The notes beneath the pieces were generated by a model. It saw nothing but the letters and a program-made list of their open reading frames with translations. It was not told the DNA's origin and made no database searches. A stretch of 64,000 nt of DNA from Pseudomonadota bacterium (GTDB taxonomy: Bacteria; Pseudomonadota; Alphaproteobacteria; UBA1280; RI-95): positions 124,001-188,000 of the forward strand of contig WGLU01000002.1 of the NCBI GenBank assembly GCA_016125375.1, written 5' to 3'. A program made the position numbers and the translations under genes. The stretch's first letter is position 1. The number at the start of each line of letters is the position of its first letter. Shown in pieces: positions 37,656-46,112 of this stretch.

Positions 37656-39209
37656 ATGAAAAGCATCGCCACAGAAACCAAAGTCGGCACCCTCGTCCTC
37701 GCGGCGGCGGTGGCTTTGGGCTGGCTGAGCTACCAGAGCGGCACGATTGCCAAAAGCGGCCTGTCTAACATGCGCGTGCTGGATGTTGCCTTTACCAATG
37801 CCGACGGCATCGGCGTGGGCAGCAAGGTTAAAATTGCCGGTGTTCAGGTAGGTGAAATCAGTGGCGTCCGCCTTGGCAGTGGCGGTGAGGCCATCGTCAG
37901 TATTGCCGTGCGTCCGGACGTGACACTGCCCGCCAACATCAAGGCGCAAATCACCTCCTCCGGCCTGATTGGCGAGCGTTTTATCGCCCTGACAACCGAC
38001 TTTGCGCCGGAAGGCCAGCTGGCGGATGACAGCAAAACCATCCCCGCCCTGCCGACCGCCGACATTGGCGACATTGGCAACCAGTTTGCAGGCATCAGCG
38101 CCGATTTGAAGGAAGTTTCCACCGCGTTGCGCCAGTCTATGGGCGGTCAGGAAAACGCGGAAAAACTCTCCCGTATTGTTAACAACCTCGATGCGGTCAG
38201 TACACGGATGAACGGCATCCTGAATCAGGAGCTGGAGCCGGGTAAAATCAACGGCATCGTCAATAACATCTACGACGTGACGGAAGAGCTTAAGGGTGAT
38301 GATGTCCGCAGCATCGTGACCGACCTGAAAGCCGCCTCCAAATCCCTGCGGCAGATTCTGGAAAGCAATCAGGGTGAGGCCTCCGGCCTTATTGCAAACC
38401 TGTCCGTCACGGCAGAGAATCTGGCCGCCATTACCGAAAAACTGGCCGCCGGACAAGGGACCATCGGGCAGCTCCTGAACGATGACAGCGTCAGCAAAGA
38501 CCTGAAAATCGCCATGAATGACCTGCGCAACGTTGCAGACAAGCTCAACAGCGGCGAAGGTTCCATCGGCAAGCTGATTAACGACAGCAGCACCGTGGAT
38601 AAACTCGAGAACGCCCTGGATAACTTTTCTGCCTTCAGCCAGCGGGTGGATGCCTTCCGGACGGAGGTGGACTTCCACGGTTATACCCTGCTGGGCGAAG
38701 ACGTGGGCAAGGGCCGCTTTAACATTACGCTGCGCCCCCGCCCGTCCCGCTACTATGTGCTGGGCGTGACAGCCGACGGATTTGCCACCGAAGCCGGCGA
38801 CAAACGCAATACCAACGGCTTGCGCGGGCAGGACTTTGGGGATGACCTCAAGTTCACCGCCCAGTTTGGCCATGTGTACGAGAATGCCATTTTCGGGCAG
38901 GATATCGGCATGCGCGTTGGTCTTAAAGACAGTGCCTTCGGTATTGGCCTTGATGTTGAGCCGGAAATCATGGACTACTTTGTCAGCCTGTCCGCCGACC
39001 TGTACGACTTTACGGGCGAGAACTCCGGTACATCGAACGAGAATCCGCACCTCGACCTGACGGCACGTGTGAACCTCATTAACAAGAATATCTACGGTAT
39101 GGTCGGTGTGGATAACGCGCTGAATGACCGCTACGCCGCGCCCTTTGTGGGCCTCGGCTTCCGCTTTGCGGATGACGACTTCAAATATCTGGCAAACAAG
39201 GCTCTGTAA
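37656..39209 (+). CDS. mlaD: Long MlaD/MCE-domain lipid transport protein
   Basis: 517 residues, far longer than E. coli MlaD (about 180). One N-terminal membrane helix (VGTLVLAAAVALGWLSYQSG), one MCE domain (about 40-125, with FTNADGIGVGSKVKIAGVQV and ITSSGLIGERFIAL), then a long helical region (about 140-340; LRQSMGGQENAEKLSRIVNN, several KxLN repeats) and a C-terminal beta-rich domain (RFNITLRPRPSRYYVLGVTA ... FGIGLDVEPEIMDYFVSLSA). The helical part could form a periplasm-spanning tube; the beta part could meet the outer membrane directly. This layout resembles long MlaD-like proteins of other phyla and may make a separate MlaC unnecessary; no mlaC is here. A weak terminator (39215-39238) follows. 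Confidence 0.9.
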   Translation: MKSIATETKVGTLVLAAAVALGWLSYQSGTIAKSGLSNMRVLDVAFTNADGIGVGSKVKIAGVQVGEISGVRLGSGGEAIVSIAVRPDVTLPANIKAQITSSGLIGERFIALTTDFAPEGQLADDSKTIPALPTADIGDIGNQFAGISADLKEVSTALRQSMGGQENAEKLSRIVNNLDAVSTRMNGILNQELEPGKINGIVNNIYDVTEELKGDDVRSIVTDLKAASKSLRQILESNQGEASGLIANLSVTAENLAAITEKLAAGQGTIGQLLNDDSVSKDLKIAMNDLRNVADKLNSGEGSIGKLINDSSTVDKLENALDNFSAFSQRVDAFRTEVDFHGYTLLGEDVGKGRFNITLRPRPSRYYVLGVTADGFATEAGDKRNTNGLRGQDFGDDLKFTAQFGHVYENAIFGQDIGMRVGLKDSAFGIGLDVEPEIMDYFVSLSADLYDFTGENSGTSNENPHLDLTARVNLINKNIYGMVGVDNALNDRYAAPFVGLGFRFADDDFKYLANKAL

Positions 39210-39214
39210 ACGCG

Positions 39215-39238
39215 AAAGCCGCCCCATAGGGCGGCTTT
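39215..39238. terminator. Hairpin between mlaD and the convergent 39246 gene
   Basis: 10-bp stem AAAGCCGCCC / GGGCGGCTTT with loop CATA. Only short T-runs on either side, so probably a modest terminator in both directions. Confidence 0.65.
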
Positions 39239-39245
39239 CTCCGAT

Positions 39246-39815
39246 TCAGGCAGACTTGTTGTAGTCGCGCAGACGGCGCTTGGCCAGCAAATGCAGCACG
39301 CCGGTGATGACGAAGGATACGGCACCGTACATGCCAACCTTGGTCGCCAGCGGCAGCAGGTCGACAACCTCGTCGTTGATGGTGACATTGCCGTTCATTA
39401 CGGCCATTGCCAACGCGGCAACCAGCGCCATGGTGCTGGCAAAAACAGCCAGTCCGGTCATCAGCTCCGGCAGTGCATACAGCACCGCAAAACGCCAGAA
39501 CTCCGGCGATGTGACACCGCTGAACGCTTCCTTGAAATTACTTGCCAGCTCGGCGCACAGGGCGCGGAACTCTTTGGCGAGACGTCGCAGGTTTTCGGCT
39601 GTGAGCATGCGCGTCCAGACCAGCATGGCAGCTGTCGCCGCCGCTACCAGTGCCAGGCCGCTCCACAGCGCATAAACGCCGTACAGCTCCACATGGTTGC
39701 CGTTGACCGTCAGGGTCATACCACAGGTGAGCACGCCATAGAACAGAACGGGCATGCCAAGACCATGACCGACGCTTACCAGCAACCTTTTCCAAAAAGG
39801 AAGATGGTCGTACAT
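39246..39815 (-). CDS. Unknown membrane protein, 189 residues
   Basis: No family recognised. About four membrane segments: around 20-36, 42-66, 110-140 and 160-176. A cytoplasmic amphipathic stretch between the second and third (LTAENLRRLAKEFRALCAEL) could form a helical hairpin. The start at 39815 is preceded by GGAG nine bases upstream. It is convergent with mlaD and divergent from radA; no operon partner. Confidence 0.7.
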   Translation of the reverse strand: MYDHLPFWKRLLVSVGHGLGMPVLFYGVLTCGMTLTVNGNHVELYGVYALWSGLALVAAATAAMLVWTRMLTAENLRRLAKEFRALCAELASNFKEAFSGVTSPEFWRFAVLYALPELMTGLAVFASTMALVAALAMAVMNGNVTINDEVVDLLPLATKVGMYGAVSFVITGVLHLLAKRRLRDYNKSA

Positions 39816-39957
39816 TTTTCGAGACTCCGTGTTTCAGAAAAGAAAAGCCAAGATGAGGTAAGAGGTAATCCAGTACATCTGGTGCCAACCGACTAAAAGT
39901 CAACCTTTCCCTAACGGCTTTTTTTCCTTAAACTGTAGGCAGTTGAAAGGGATTTCC

Positions 39958-41304
39958 ATGGCCAAACTCAAAACCCGTTATGTCTGTCAGGAATGCGGCG
40001 CCGACTACCCCCGCTGGGCCGGTAAGTGCGATGCCTGCGGCGCGTGGAACAGCATTGTGGAAGAAGCGCCCGTTGCCAGCGTCACCCGCTTGGGTGCGAC
40101 CAAAGGCCACGCGGCAGAAACAGTGAGCCTGCAAGCCCACCTGCCCGAAGAACCCCGCTGGCATACGGGCAGCGAGGAGCTGGACCGTGTCCTTGGTGGT
40201 GGCATGGTGCGTGGCTCTGCCATCCTGATTGGCGGCGACCCGGGCATTGGCAAATCCACGTTGTTGTTACAGTCATCAGCTTTTGTGGGCAAAACCGTGC
40301 CCGTGCTGTATGTGAGTGGCGAGGAATCCGCCCAACAGATTCAGATGCGCGCCAAGCGCCTCGGCCTTGCCGATACGCCCATGAAGCTGGCCACCACAGG
40401 CCAAATTGAGGCCATTCTGGCCACCATCGCTCAGGAAAAACCGGGACTGGTGATTCTGGACTCCATCCAGACACTCTTCTCGGAAAAATCGGAGTCTGCA
40501 CCGGGGACCGTTTCACAAGTGCGCCTTGCTGCCCACGAGCTGATTCAGGTCGCCAAACGCACCAACACCACCATTATTTTTGTCGGCCACGTAACCAAAG
40601 AAGGACAAATTGCCGGCCCCCGCGTACTGGAGCATATGGTCGATACCGTGCTGTACTTTGAGGGCGAGCGCGGCCATACCTTCCGCATTTTGCGCGCCTT
40701 CAAGAACCGCTTTGGTGCCACCAACGAAATCGGCGTGTTCGAGATGCAGTCCGAAGGCCTGCGCGATGTGACCAACCCTTCCGCCCTGTTCCTGTCCGAG
40801 CGGCCCGAAGGGGCCGCCGGCAGCGCCGTACTGGCCGCGCTGGAGGGTACCCGTCCTGTTTTGATGGAAGTACAGGCGCTGGTCAGCCAGTCACAGCTTG
40901 CCCAGCCCCGCCGTACCACGCTGGGGGTTGATGGCAACCGCGTGGCCATGATTGCTGCCGTACTGGAAAAACATTGCGGCTTCCCGTTCGGGCGACATGA
41001 CATCTTCCTGAACATCACTGGCGGATTAAAGGTTACTGAACCAGGTGCCGACCTCGCCATTGCGGCGGCGCTGGTATCGTCCCTTCTGGAGCGCCCCATT
41101 GACCCGCATACGGTTATTCTGGGCGAAGTTGGCCTTGCCGGAGAGGTACGCACCGTCAGCCAGTTGGACATGCGCGTGAAGGAAGCGGCCAAGCTCGGTT
41201 TCACGAAGGCCTTGACACCGCCCGCCGGAAAAACCATCCCTAAAGGTATGCGTGTTTCTTCCCTGAAACGGCTGGACGAGTTGACTGCGGGGCTTTTTGA
41301 CTGA
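39958..41304 (+). CDS. radA: DNA repair protein RadA
   Basis: RecA/Lon-like branch-migration helicase. 448 residues from the ATG at 39958, with AAAGG upstream. Seen: N-terminal four-Cys zinc finger (YVCQECGADYPRWAGKCDAC), Walker A IGGDPGIGKSTLLLQ, the RadA-specific KNRFG motif (FKNRFGATNEIGVFEM) and a C-terminal Lon-protease-like domain (VLGEVGLAGEVRTVSQLDMR). The stop overlaps the cvpA ATG (TGATG). Confidence 0.97.
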   Translation: MAKLKTRYVCQECGADYPRWAGKCDACGAWNSIVEEAPVASVTRLGATKGHAAETVSLQAHLPEEPRWHTGSEELDRVLGGGMVRGSAILIGGDPGIGKSTLLLQSSAFVGKTVPVLYVSGEESAQQIQMRAKRLGLADTPMKLATTGQIEAILATIAQEKPGLVILDSIQTLFSEKSESAPGTVSQVRLAAHELIQVAKRTNTTIIFVGHVTKEGQIAGPRVLEHMVDTVLYFEGERGHTFRILRAFKNRFGATNEIGVFEMQSEGLRDVTNPSALFLSERPEGAAGSAVLAALEGTRPVLMEVQALVSQSQLAQPRRTTLGVDGNRVAMIAAVLEKHCGFPFGRHDIFLNITGGLKVTEPGADLAIAAALVSSLLERPIDPHTVILGEVGLAGEVRTVSQLDMRVKEAAKLGFTKALTPPAGKTIPKGMRVSSLKRLDELTAGLFD

Positions 41305-41912
41305 TGGCTGAAAAGTTTGATTTGATTGTCTACCTGCTGCTTATCGGCGCGGCTATTGGCGGCTGGCGTAAGGGCCTGCTGCGCGAAGTGCTGATTTTTA
41401 TTGTCTGGATTCCGGCTGTTTATGCCATTGTCAGCATCATGATTAACAACTTCACCCCGACCGAGGGGCTGGATAGTCAAAGCCAGGCGAGTCTGAAGTA
41501 CATCGGGATGATGTTCCTGGGGGCGTCCATCGTGGTTGTTATTGCCGACTATGCCTTTATCAAGCCCACCCTGCGCGATGTTGCGGACGGCTCCTTGCTG
41601 ATGGCCAACAAGGTTGCAGGCCTTGCCTTCGGTACGGCGCGTGTGTTCGGGCTGATTATCATCGGCATGGCGATGTTCGACATTTATGCGCGGCCACTGG
41701 ACGATGTGAAAATCGTCAACGACTCTGCCGTCCTCAGCACTGGCAAACACATGGCTAAAGACTTTGTGGCCTACCTGCGTGATAACAATTACATCACCAA
41801 CGAGGTCACCATGTACGATTACGCGGAAGAACAGGAACGCAAAATCCGCGAGCAGTACGACGATATTATGCCCACAGGCAACGCCGGTATTTTCAATCTG
41901 GGTAAACACTGA
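41304..41912 (+). CDS. cvpA: CvpA family membrane protein
   Basis: 202 residues with four membrane segments (VYLLLIGAAIGGWRKGLL; LIFIVWIPAVYAIVSIM; GMMFLGASIVVVIADYAFI; GTARVFGLIIIGMAMFDIY). CvpA proteins are linked to colicin V production in E. coli and to envelope stability; molecular role unclear. In alphaproteobacteria the order radA-cvpA-purF is common; purF is missing here and a small membrane gene follows instead. Translationally coupled to radA. Confidence 0.88.
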   Translation: MAEKFDLIVYLLLIGAAIGGWRKGLLREVLIFIVWIPAVYAIVSIMINNFTPTEGLDSQSQASLKYIGMMFLGASIVVVIADYAFIKPTLRDVADGSLLMANKVAGLAFGTARVFGLIIIGMAMFDIYARPLDDVKIVNDSAVLSTGKHMAKDFVAYLRDNNYITNEVTMYDYAEEQERKIREQYDDIMPTGNAGIFNLGKH

Positions 41913-42187
41913 TGCAAACCGTTGCCGGATTCTTTTTGACCGGATGGTTTGCGGTGGCGAGTTTGCCATGGCTGCTGCCCCTCCCCGTCCGTATACGGCT
42001 GGCACTTTACCTTACCGCCCTGCCCGCAGCGGGCTTTGTTGGCTATCTGCTGGATAATCACTATATGGACAAGCCCCACAGCGCGTGGTCATCGCCGGAT
42101 TTTTACCTCACCCTTATCAGCATCCATGCTGTGTTTGCCGCGCCCAGTTTTATTTACTGGTTCTCCACACGCAAAAAGACCACATAA
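41912..42187 (+). CDS. Small membrane protein downstream of cvpA, 91 residues
   Basis: Family not recognised. Three predicted membrane segments (about 5-22, 27-45 and 65-84) and a basic C-terminus (STRKKTT). The ATG overlaps the cvpA stop (TGATG), so radA, cvpA and this gene form one coupled operon, which suggests work with CvpA in the inner membrane. Confidence 0.75.
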   Translation: MQTVAGFFLTGWFAVASLPWLLPLPVRIRLALYLTALPAAGFVGYLLDNHYMDKPHSAWSSPDFYLTLISIHAVFAAPSFIYWFSTRKKTT

Positions 42188-42214
42188 AAAAACGCCCCCT
42201 GATGGGGGCGTTTT
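42186..42214. terminator. Bidirectional terminator between the radA operon and the 42218 gene
   Basis: Stem AACGCCCCC / GGGGGCGTT (42191-42199 with 42204-42212), loop TGAT. The minus strand has seven T after the stem, the plus strand TTTTCGTT, so it is strongest for the leftward 42218 gene. Confidence 0.88.
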
Positions 42215-42217
42215 CGT

Positions 42218-42856
42218 TCAGTCTGCCTTGTTCAGCAGAATACGCAGGCGATGCCAGCCGCGGGGCTTTTCGTCCGTGGCTTTGTAGCACTCGGTCGCCA
42301 GATCATAGAGCTGGTTCAGCATGACGCGGTATTGACCGTTGTCCTGCAGCAGCTTCACCAGTTCCTGAAGTGCGTCCAGACTGGCCATGTCGGCCTCGGT
42401 CGGGTTGTTGAGCTTGTCCAGCGCGTCCGTCACCTCGAGGCACGGCTTGCGGGACGAACCCTTCTCGTCGAAGCGGACGGAGAACTTGATGTCCGCCTTG
42501 CGGAACTTGCGGTGCGCGGGCGTGAACTCGAACACCAGTGCGCCGAGCCACTTCACGCCGTGCTGGTCCGTGTAGGCCGGGCGCACGCTGAAGCGGTAGT
42601 CGCTGGTGTCGATGACCAGTGACGGTGCCTCCAGACACACGCCGCCGACCACCCGTCCCGGCTCGAGCCGGAAGGTGTTGGGCGGGAAGTGCGACATCAG
42701 CTTGGGCAGAACCGTCCGCAGGTCGTCGCGCTTGAAGGAGGTGTTGTCGTGGTCGATCCACAGGCGCGGCTTGCGGGTTTTCTCGCAGGCGAGAAAGGCA
42801 TGCAGCCAATAGCGCAGCAGATCGGGATTGAAGGAAAGAGTACCGATGTCCGGCAT
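42218..42856 (-). CDS. Unknown protein, 212 residues
   Basis: No family recognised. Start at 42856 with GGAG upstream (CGGAGCGTATC). Probably cytoplasmic: no signal or membrane segment. N-terminal half mixed alpha/beta with several aromatic residues (FNPDLLRYWLHAFLACEKTR; PRLWIDHDNTSFKRDDL), middle beta-rich (YRFSVRPAYTDQHGVKWLGA), C-terminal third helical (MASLDALQELVKLLQDNG). It has its own terminator and heavy G/C-ending codon use. The exonuclease gene lies upstream in the same direction but is separated by a terminator. Confidence 0.72.
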   Translation of the reverse strand: MPDIGTLSFNPDLLRYWLHAFLACEKTRKPRLWIDHDNTSFKRDDLRTVLPKLMSHFPPNTFRLEPGRVVGGVCLEAPSLVIDTSDYRFSVRPAYTDQHGVKWLGALVFEFTPAHRKFRKADIKFSVRFDEKGSSRKPCLEVTDALDKLNNPTEADMASLDALQELVKLLQDNGQYRVMLNQLYDLATECYKATDEKPRGWHRLRILLNKAD

Positions 42857-42947
42857 GATACGCTCCGTACGGGGAGTGGGTCATGAAAAGAAAGCAGAGA
42901 TGAGATTGTGTATACACATTAGGGCAAGCGCCCATGAAACGCAAAGA

Positions 42948-42974
42948 AAAAGCCACCCCGACGGGGTGGCTTTT
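42948..42974 (-). terminator. Terminator of the exonuclease gene
   Basis: Stem AAAAGCCACCCC-type arm with GGGGTGGCTTTT (42948-42959 with 42963-42974), three-base loop, followed on the minus strand by a T-rich run. Confidence 0.88.
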
Positions 42975-42979
42975 ATCGC

Positions 42980-43612
42980 TTACGGCAGGTTGCGGGCCTG
43001 CCAGTCACGCAGGCGGCGCCACAGCCAGCCTTTCAGGCCGCGCTGGCGGCTTTCCAGCAGCATGTTGATGAATAGCACACCTTGGGAGCGGGCATCTTCC
43101 ACCGCCACATGGGTGTGGGGCGGCACGTTCAGGTACCAGCGGCCGGGCATCTTGGCCTTGGCGGCCAGTGCATAGTCCTTGCCCAGCAAGCCCATGGCAA
43201 AGCTGCGCATGTCGACCACGCGGCTGTTGAACGGGTCACTGCCCAGGAACAGGCGCGCGTAGTACAGCACAAAGCCGTAGTCGTAGCTGGCGGGGTAAGC
43301 CACCATCACGCATTCGGCCTTGTAGCGGCGCTCGAGCTCGTGGAGCCACAGGGCAAAGCGTTGCATCACGTGGGACGGGTTGGCCGGACTTGCCGTGGTT
43401 CGTGCCCAGGCGTCCGGATAATCGGCCCACCATTTCATGGTGGCAGGGTTCTGCACCGCACCGGGCAGCGCTTCCAGATTCTCGCTGAAAGCATCCACTT
43501 CCGCACCTTGTGCGTCGTAAGCCGTGGCCCCGAGGCTCAACATGCTGTTGACGCCGGGGATGGGGCCGTCAGCCTCCATATCCAGACTGATGTAGATGAC
43601 GGGTTTCGTCAT
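42980..43612 (-). CDS. DEDD-type 3'-5' exonuclease-like protein
   Basis: 210 residues. Exo I motif at the N-terminus (YISLDMEADGPIPGVNSML, giving the Asp-x-Glu pair), a middle Tyr/Asp-rich segment (VMVAYPASYDYGFVLYYARL) where motif II would place an Asp, and Exo III near the C-terminus (HTHVAVEDARSQG, His and Asp). The pattern fits the RNase T/Rv2179c-like exoribonuclease group, cutting single-stranded RNA or DNA with two metal ions. The start at 43612 has AAGGA upstream. Monocistronic, G/C-ending codons, divergent from the ADP-ribosylglycohydrolase across 91 bases. Confidence 0.82.
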   Translation of the reverse strand: MTKPVIYISLDMEADGPIPGVNSMLSLGATAYDAQGAEVDAFSENLEALPGAVQNPATMKWWADYPDAWARTTASPANPSHVMQRFALWLHELERRYKAECVMVAYPASYDYGFVLYYARLFLGSDPFNSRVVDMRSFAMGLLGKDYALAAKAKMPGRWYLNVPPHTHVAVEDARSQGVLFINMLLESRQRGLKGWLWRRLRDWQARNLP

Positions 43613-43703
43613 GGAAAATCCTTGTATTCGCGTACGGAAAAGTGAGTAAAAGATGCTAGAATCTACAGGCAGTATACACATTTTTCCCCGCAGAGGAAGT
43701 GCC

Positions 43704-44663
43704 ATGACCATCAGCAACCGTACCGCTCTTCTTCTTGGCAAAGCTGTGGGCGACGCCCTTGGCGCGGGTGTGGAAACGGCAACACCGGATACGGCAACCA
43801 CCTTTGTTGCCGAGGTCCTACGGCCCCTCAAAATACCCTCCAAAACCCCTGCCAACCGCCCATTCGGCCAGTATACGGACGACACACAAATGGCCCGCGA
43901 GATGCTGGTCCACGTCCGTGACAACACAACATTCCACCCGCAGAAACTGGCCGAACATTGGGCCGACTTTGTGCTCTCGGGCAAGCTTGTCGGCGGCGGG
44001 CGAACGACAGTGGCCGCAGCACAGGCCATTGCCGATGGTAAGACGTGGGAAGACGCGGGCAGCCCCCGCCCCAGCAATGGTAGCGCCATGCGCGCTGCTG
44101 TGGTTGCACTACTTAACCCTGATAACCTGCAAGACCTTGCTGCCACCCAAAGCCGGATTACCCATACGGCCCCCGCTGCACAAGCGGCAAGCGTGATAAT
44201 GGCAACTGCTGCCGCAGACATGCTGCGCACACCCAAACTGGATGCCACCCACTTTCTGGAAAAGCTGGCAGCCCATGCCGCCCCGTACGACGACGCGACA
44301 CCGGCGCAGCTGGAACTGCTGCACGACCACCTGAAGAAACCACCGCTCGCGGTATTGGACGTTCTGCACACGCGGCTAGGGCTGGGTGCAGAATGGCGTA
44401 AATATCCGGGGGTTTCCGTCCATGCGGCCGAGGCCACACTCTGGGCGCTTTATGCCTTCCTTACCCATGCCGATGATTATATGGCCGCCGTCGGCACGGC
44501 AATTTCTGGCGGGGGTGATGCGGACACAACGGCTGCGATGACAGGTGCCCTTGCCGGTGCACGGTTAGGCATGGACGCACTGCCGAAAGTTTATCTGGAC
44601 GTCATCCACGATAACGGGGACTGGCGCGCGGATGATTTACGCGCCCTCGTAAGCGCCCTCTGA
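43704..44663 (+). CDS. ADP-ribosylglycohydrolase family protein
   Basis: Removes ADP-ribose from protein or nucleic-acid substrates in this family (DraG/ARH fold). 319 residues, start at 43704 with AGAGGAAG upstream. Metal-binding motifs are visible: QYTDDTQMAREML (about 69-81) and GGGDADTTAAMTGALAGARL near the C-terminus; GKAVGDALGAGVE opens the domain. No ADP-ribosyltransferase partner (DraT, DarT) is nearby, so the substrate is unknown. Four bases separate its stop from the convergent der stop. Confidence 0.92.
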   Translation: MTISNRTALLLGKAVGDALGAGVETATPDTATTFVAEVLRPLKIPSKTPANRPFGQYTDDTQMAREMLVHVRDNTTFHPQKLAEHWADFVLSGKLVGGGRTTVAAAQAIADGKTWEDAGSPRPSNGSAMRAAVVALLNPDNLQDLAATQSRITHTAPAAQAASVIMATAAADMLRTPKLDATHFLEKLAAHAAPYDDATPAQLELLHDHLKKPPLAVLDVLHTRLGLGAEWRKYPGVSVHAAEATLWALYAFLTHADDYMAAVGTAISGGGDADTTAAMTGALAGARLGMDALPKVYLDVIHDNGDWRADDLRALVSAL

Positions 44664-44666
44664 TAC

Positions 44667-46103
44667 CTAGGATTTTTTGCGGTCGTACGGGTTGCTGCTG
44701 CCGCCGCGGGTGCGCACACGCAGGACAATACCCTCATAGCCGAACGCCTCGCGCAGACCATTGGTCAGGTAGCGGATGTAGCTGGGAACAACAGCCTTGG
44801 GCAGGTTACATACCACGGTGAACGTGGGTGGACGCACGCCTGTTTGGGCCATGTATTTGAGTTTGACCGCCTTGCCCGTGCTGGACATGGGCGGCTGGTG
44901 AGCTTCCACCGCGCCTTGTAGGAAGCGGTTCAGGTGGGCGGTAGGAATACGCTTGTGCCATTGGTCGTAAAGCCCGAGCACAGGCTTGAGCAGACGGTGC
45001 ATACCCATACCGGTCAGGGCGCTCAGCGCCACCATCGGCACGTTTTTGACCTGAGAAAGACCCGTATCGAGCTGGTAACGCATCTCGTCGAGGAGCTTTT
45101 CCTTATCCTTGATCATGTCCCATTTGTTCAGGGCAATCACCAGTGGTTTGCCTTCACCAATCACACGGGCGGCGATGGTCTGGTCCTGATGCTCGAACGG
45201 CATAGTGGCATCCAGCAGCAGAACTACTACGTCGGCATTCTCAATCGCCTTGATGGCGCTGGACGCACCAAGCTGCTCCACACGGTCGGTAATACGGGCT
45301 TTGCGGCGCAGGCCTGCTGTATCCACCAGCTCGAATTTCTGCCCTTCAAACACCCATTCGGTACTCAGGCTTTCACGCGTCAGACCTGCCTCGGGTCCGG
45401 TCATCATCCGGTTTTGCCCCAGCAGGCGGTTAATCAGGGTCGATTTGCCGGCATTCGGACGACCCACAATGGTCAGGCGCAACGGGCGCTCGCGGCGCTC
45501 CTTAAGGGCTTCTTCCTCGTCAATCTCCTCATCCGGTACAAAGTCTTCCACCTCGCCCTGAGCGGTAGCGGCGTTTGCGTCCTCTTCCTCTTCAGGCAGC
45601 AGGTCGCCGATGTAGGGCTTGAGTACGTCCATCACGTCGGCAGTGCCGATGCCATGCTCGGCGGCCACCAGCACGGGGTCGCCAAAGCCAAGGCGATACA
45701 CATCGTGCAGGTTCTGGTTGGAGGCTTTGGTATCCACCTTGTTCATCACCAGTGTGACCGGCTTGCCGGATTTTTTGAGCATCCGCGCCAGACCTTCGTC
45801 CAGCGGCGTAACACCCACCTGCCCGTCTATCACAAACAGAACGGCATCGGCCTCGGCTACCGCAGCGGCAGAGATGTCGTTCATGCGTTTGGAGATAACC
45901 TCGGACGTGCCTTCCTCGTACCCTGCGGTATCGACCACACGCACACTGCCGTTTTTGAAGTTCACCACCCCGTAATGGCGGTCACGGGTTACACCCGCAC
46001 GGTCGTGCACCAGCGCCTTACGGGCGCCGATAAGGCGGTTGAACAGCGTGGACTTGCCCACATTGGGGCGGCCGATGATGGCAATGGTACCGGGTTGGGG
46101 CAT
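44667..46103 (-). CDS. der: Ribosome-associated double GTPase Der (EngA)
   Basis: 50S assembly GTPase with two tandem G domains and a KH-like C-terminus, 478 residues. Seen: first P-loop IIGRPNVGKSTLFNRLIGAR with DTAGYEEG and MNKVDTK; second P-loop IVGRPNAGKSTLINRLLGQN with DTAGLRRKARI and ALNKWDM; C-terminal RPPTFTVVCNLPKAVVPSYI. An acidic linker (about 165-195) separates the domains. It follows bamB with a 9-base gap, in the conserved yfgM-bamB-der order. Confidence 0.98.
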   Translation of the reverse strand: MPQPGTIAIIGRPNVGKSTLFNRLIGARKALVHDRAGVTRDRHYGVVNFKNGSVRVVDTAGYEEGTSEVISKRMNDISAAAVAEADAVLFVIDGQVGVTPLDEGLARMLKKSGKPVTLVMNKVDTKASNQNLHDVYRLGFGDPVLVAAEHGIGTADVMDVLKPYIGDLLPEEEEDANAATAQGEVEDFVPDEEIDEEEALKERRERPLRLTIVGRPNAGKSTLINRLLGQNRMMTGPEAGLTRESLSTEWVFEGQKFELVDTAGLRRKARITDRVEQLGASSAIKAIENADVVVLLLDATMPFEHQDQTIAARVIGEGKPLVIALNKWDMIKDKEKLLDEMRYQLDTGLSQVKNVPMVALSALTGMGMHRLLKPVLGLYDQWHKRIPTAHLNRFLQGAVEAHQPPMSSTGKAVKLKYMAQTGVRPPTFTVVCNLPKAVVPSYIRYLTNGLREAFGYEGIVLRVRTRGGSSNPYDRKKS

Positions 46104-46112
46104 TTAAATAAC

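Noticed and set aside
37632-39227. Leftward 531-codon frame opposite mlaD
   Set aside because: Antisense of an MCE-domain gene; no start context or motif of its own.
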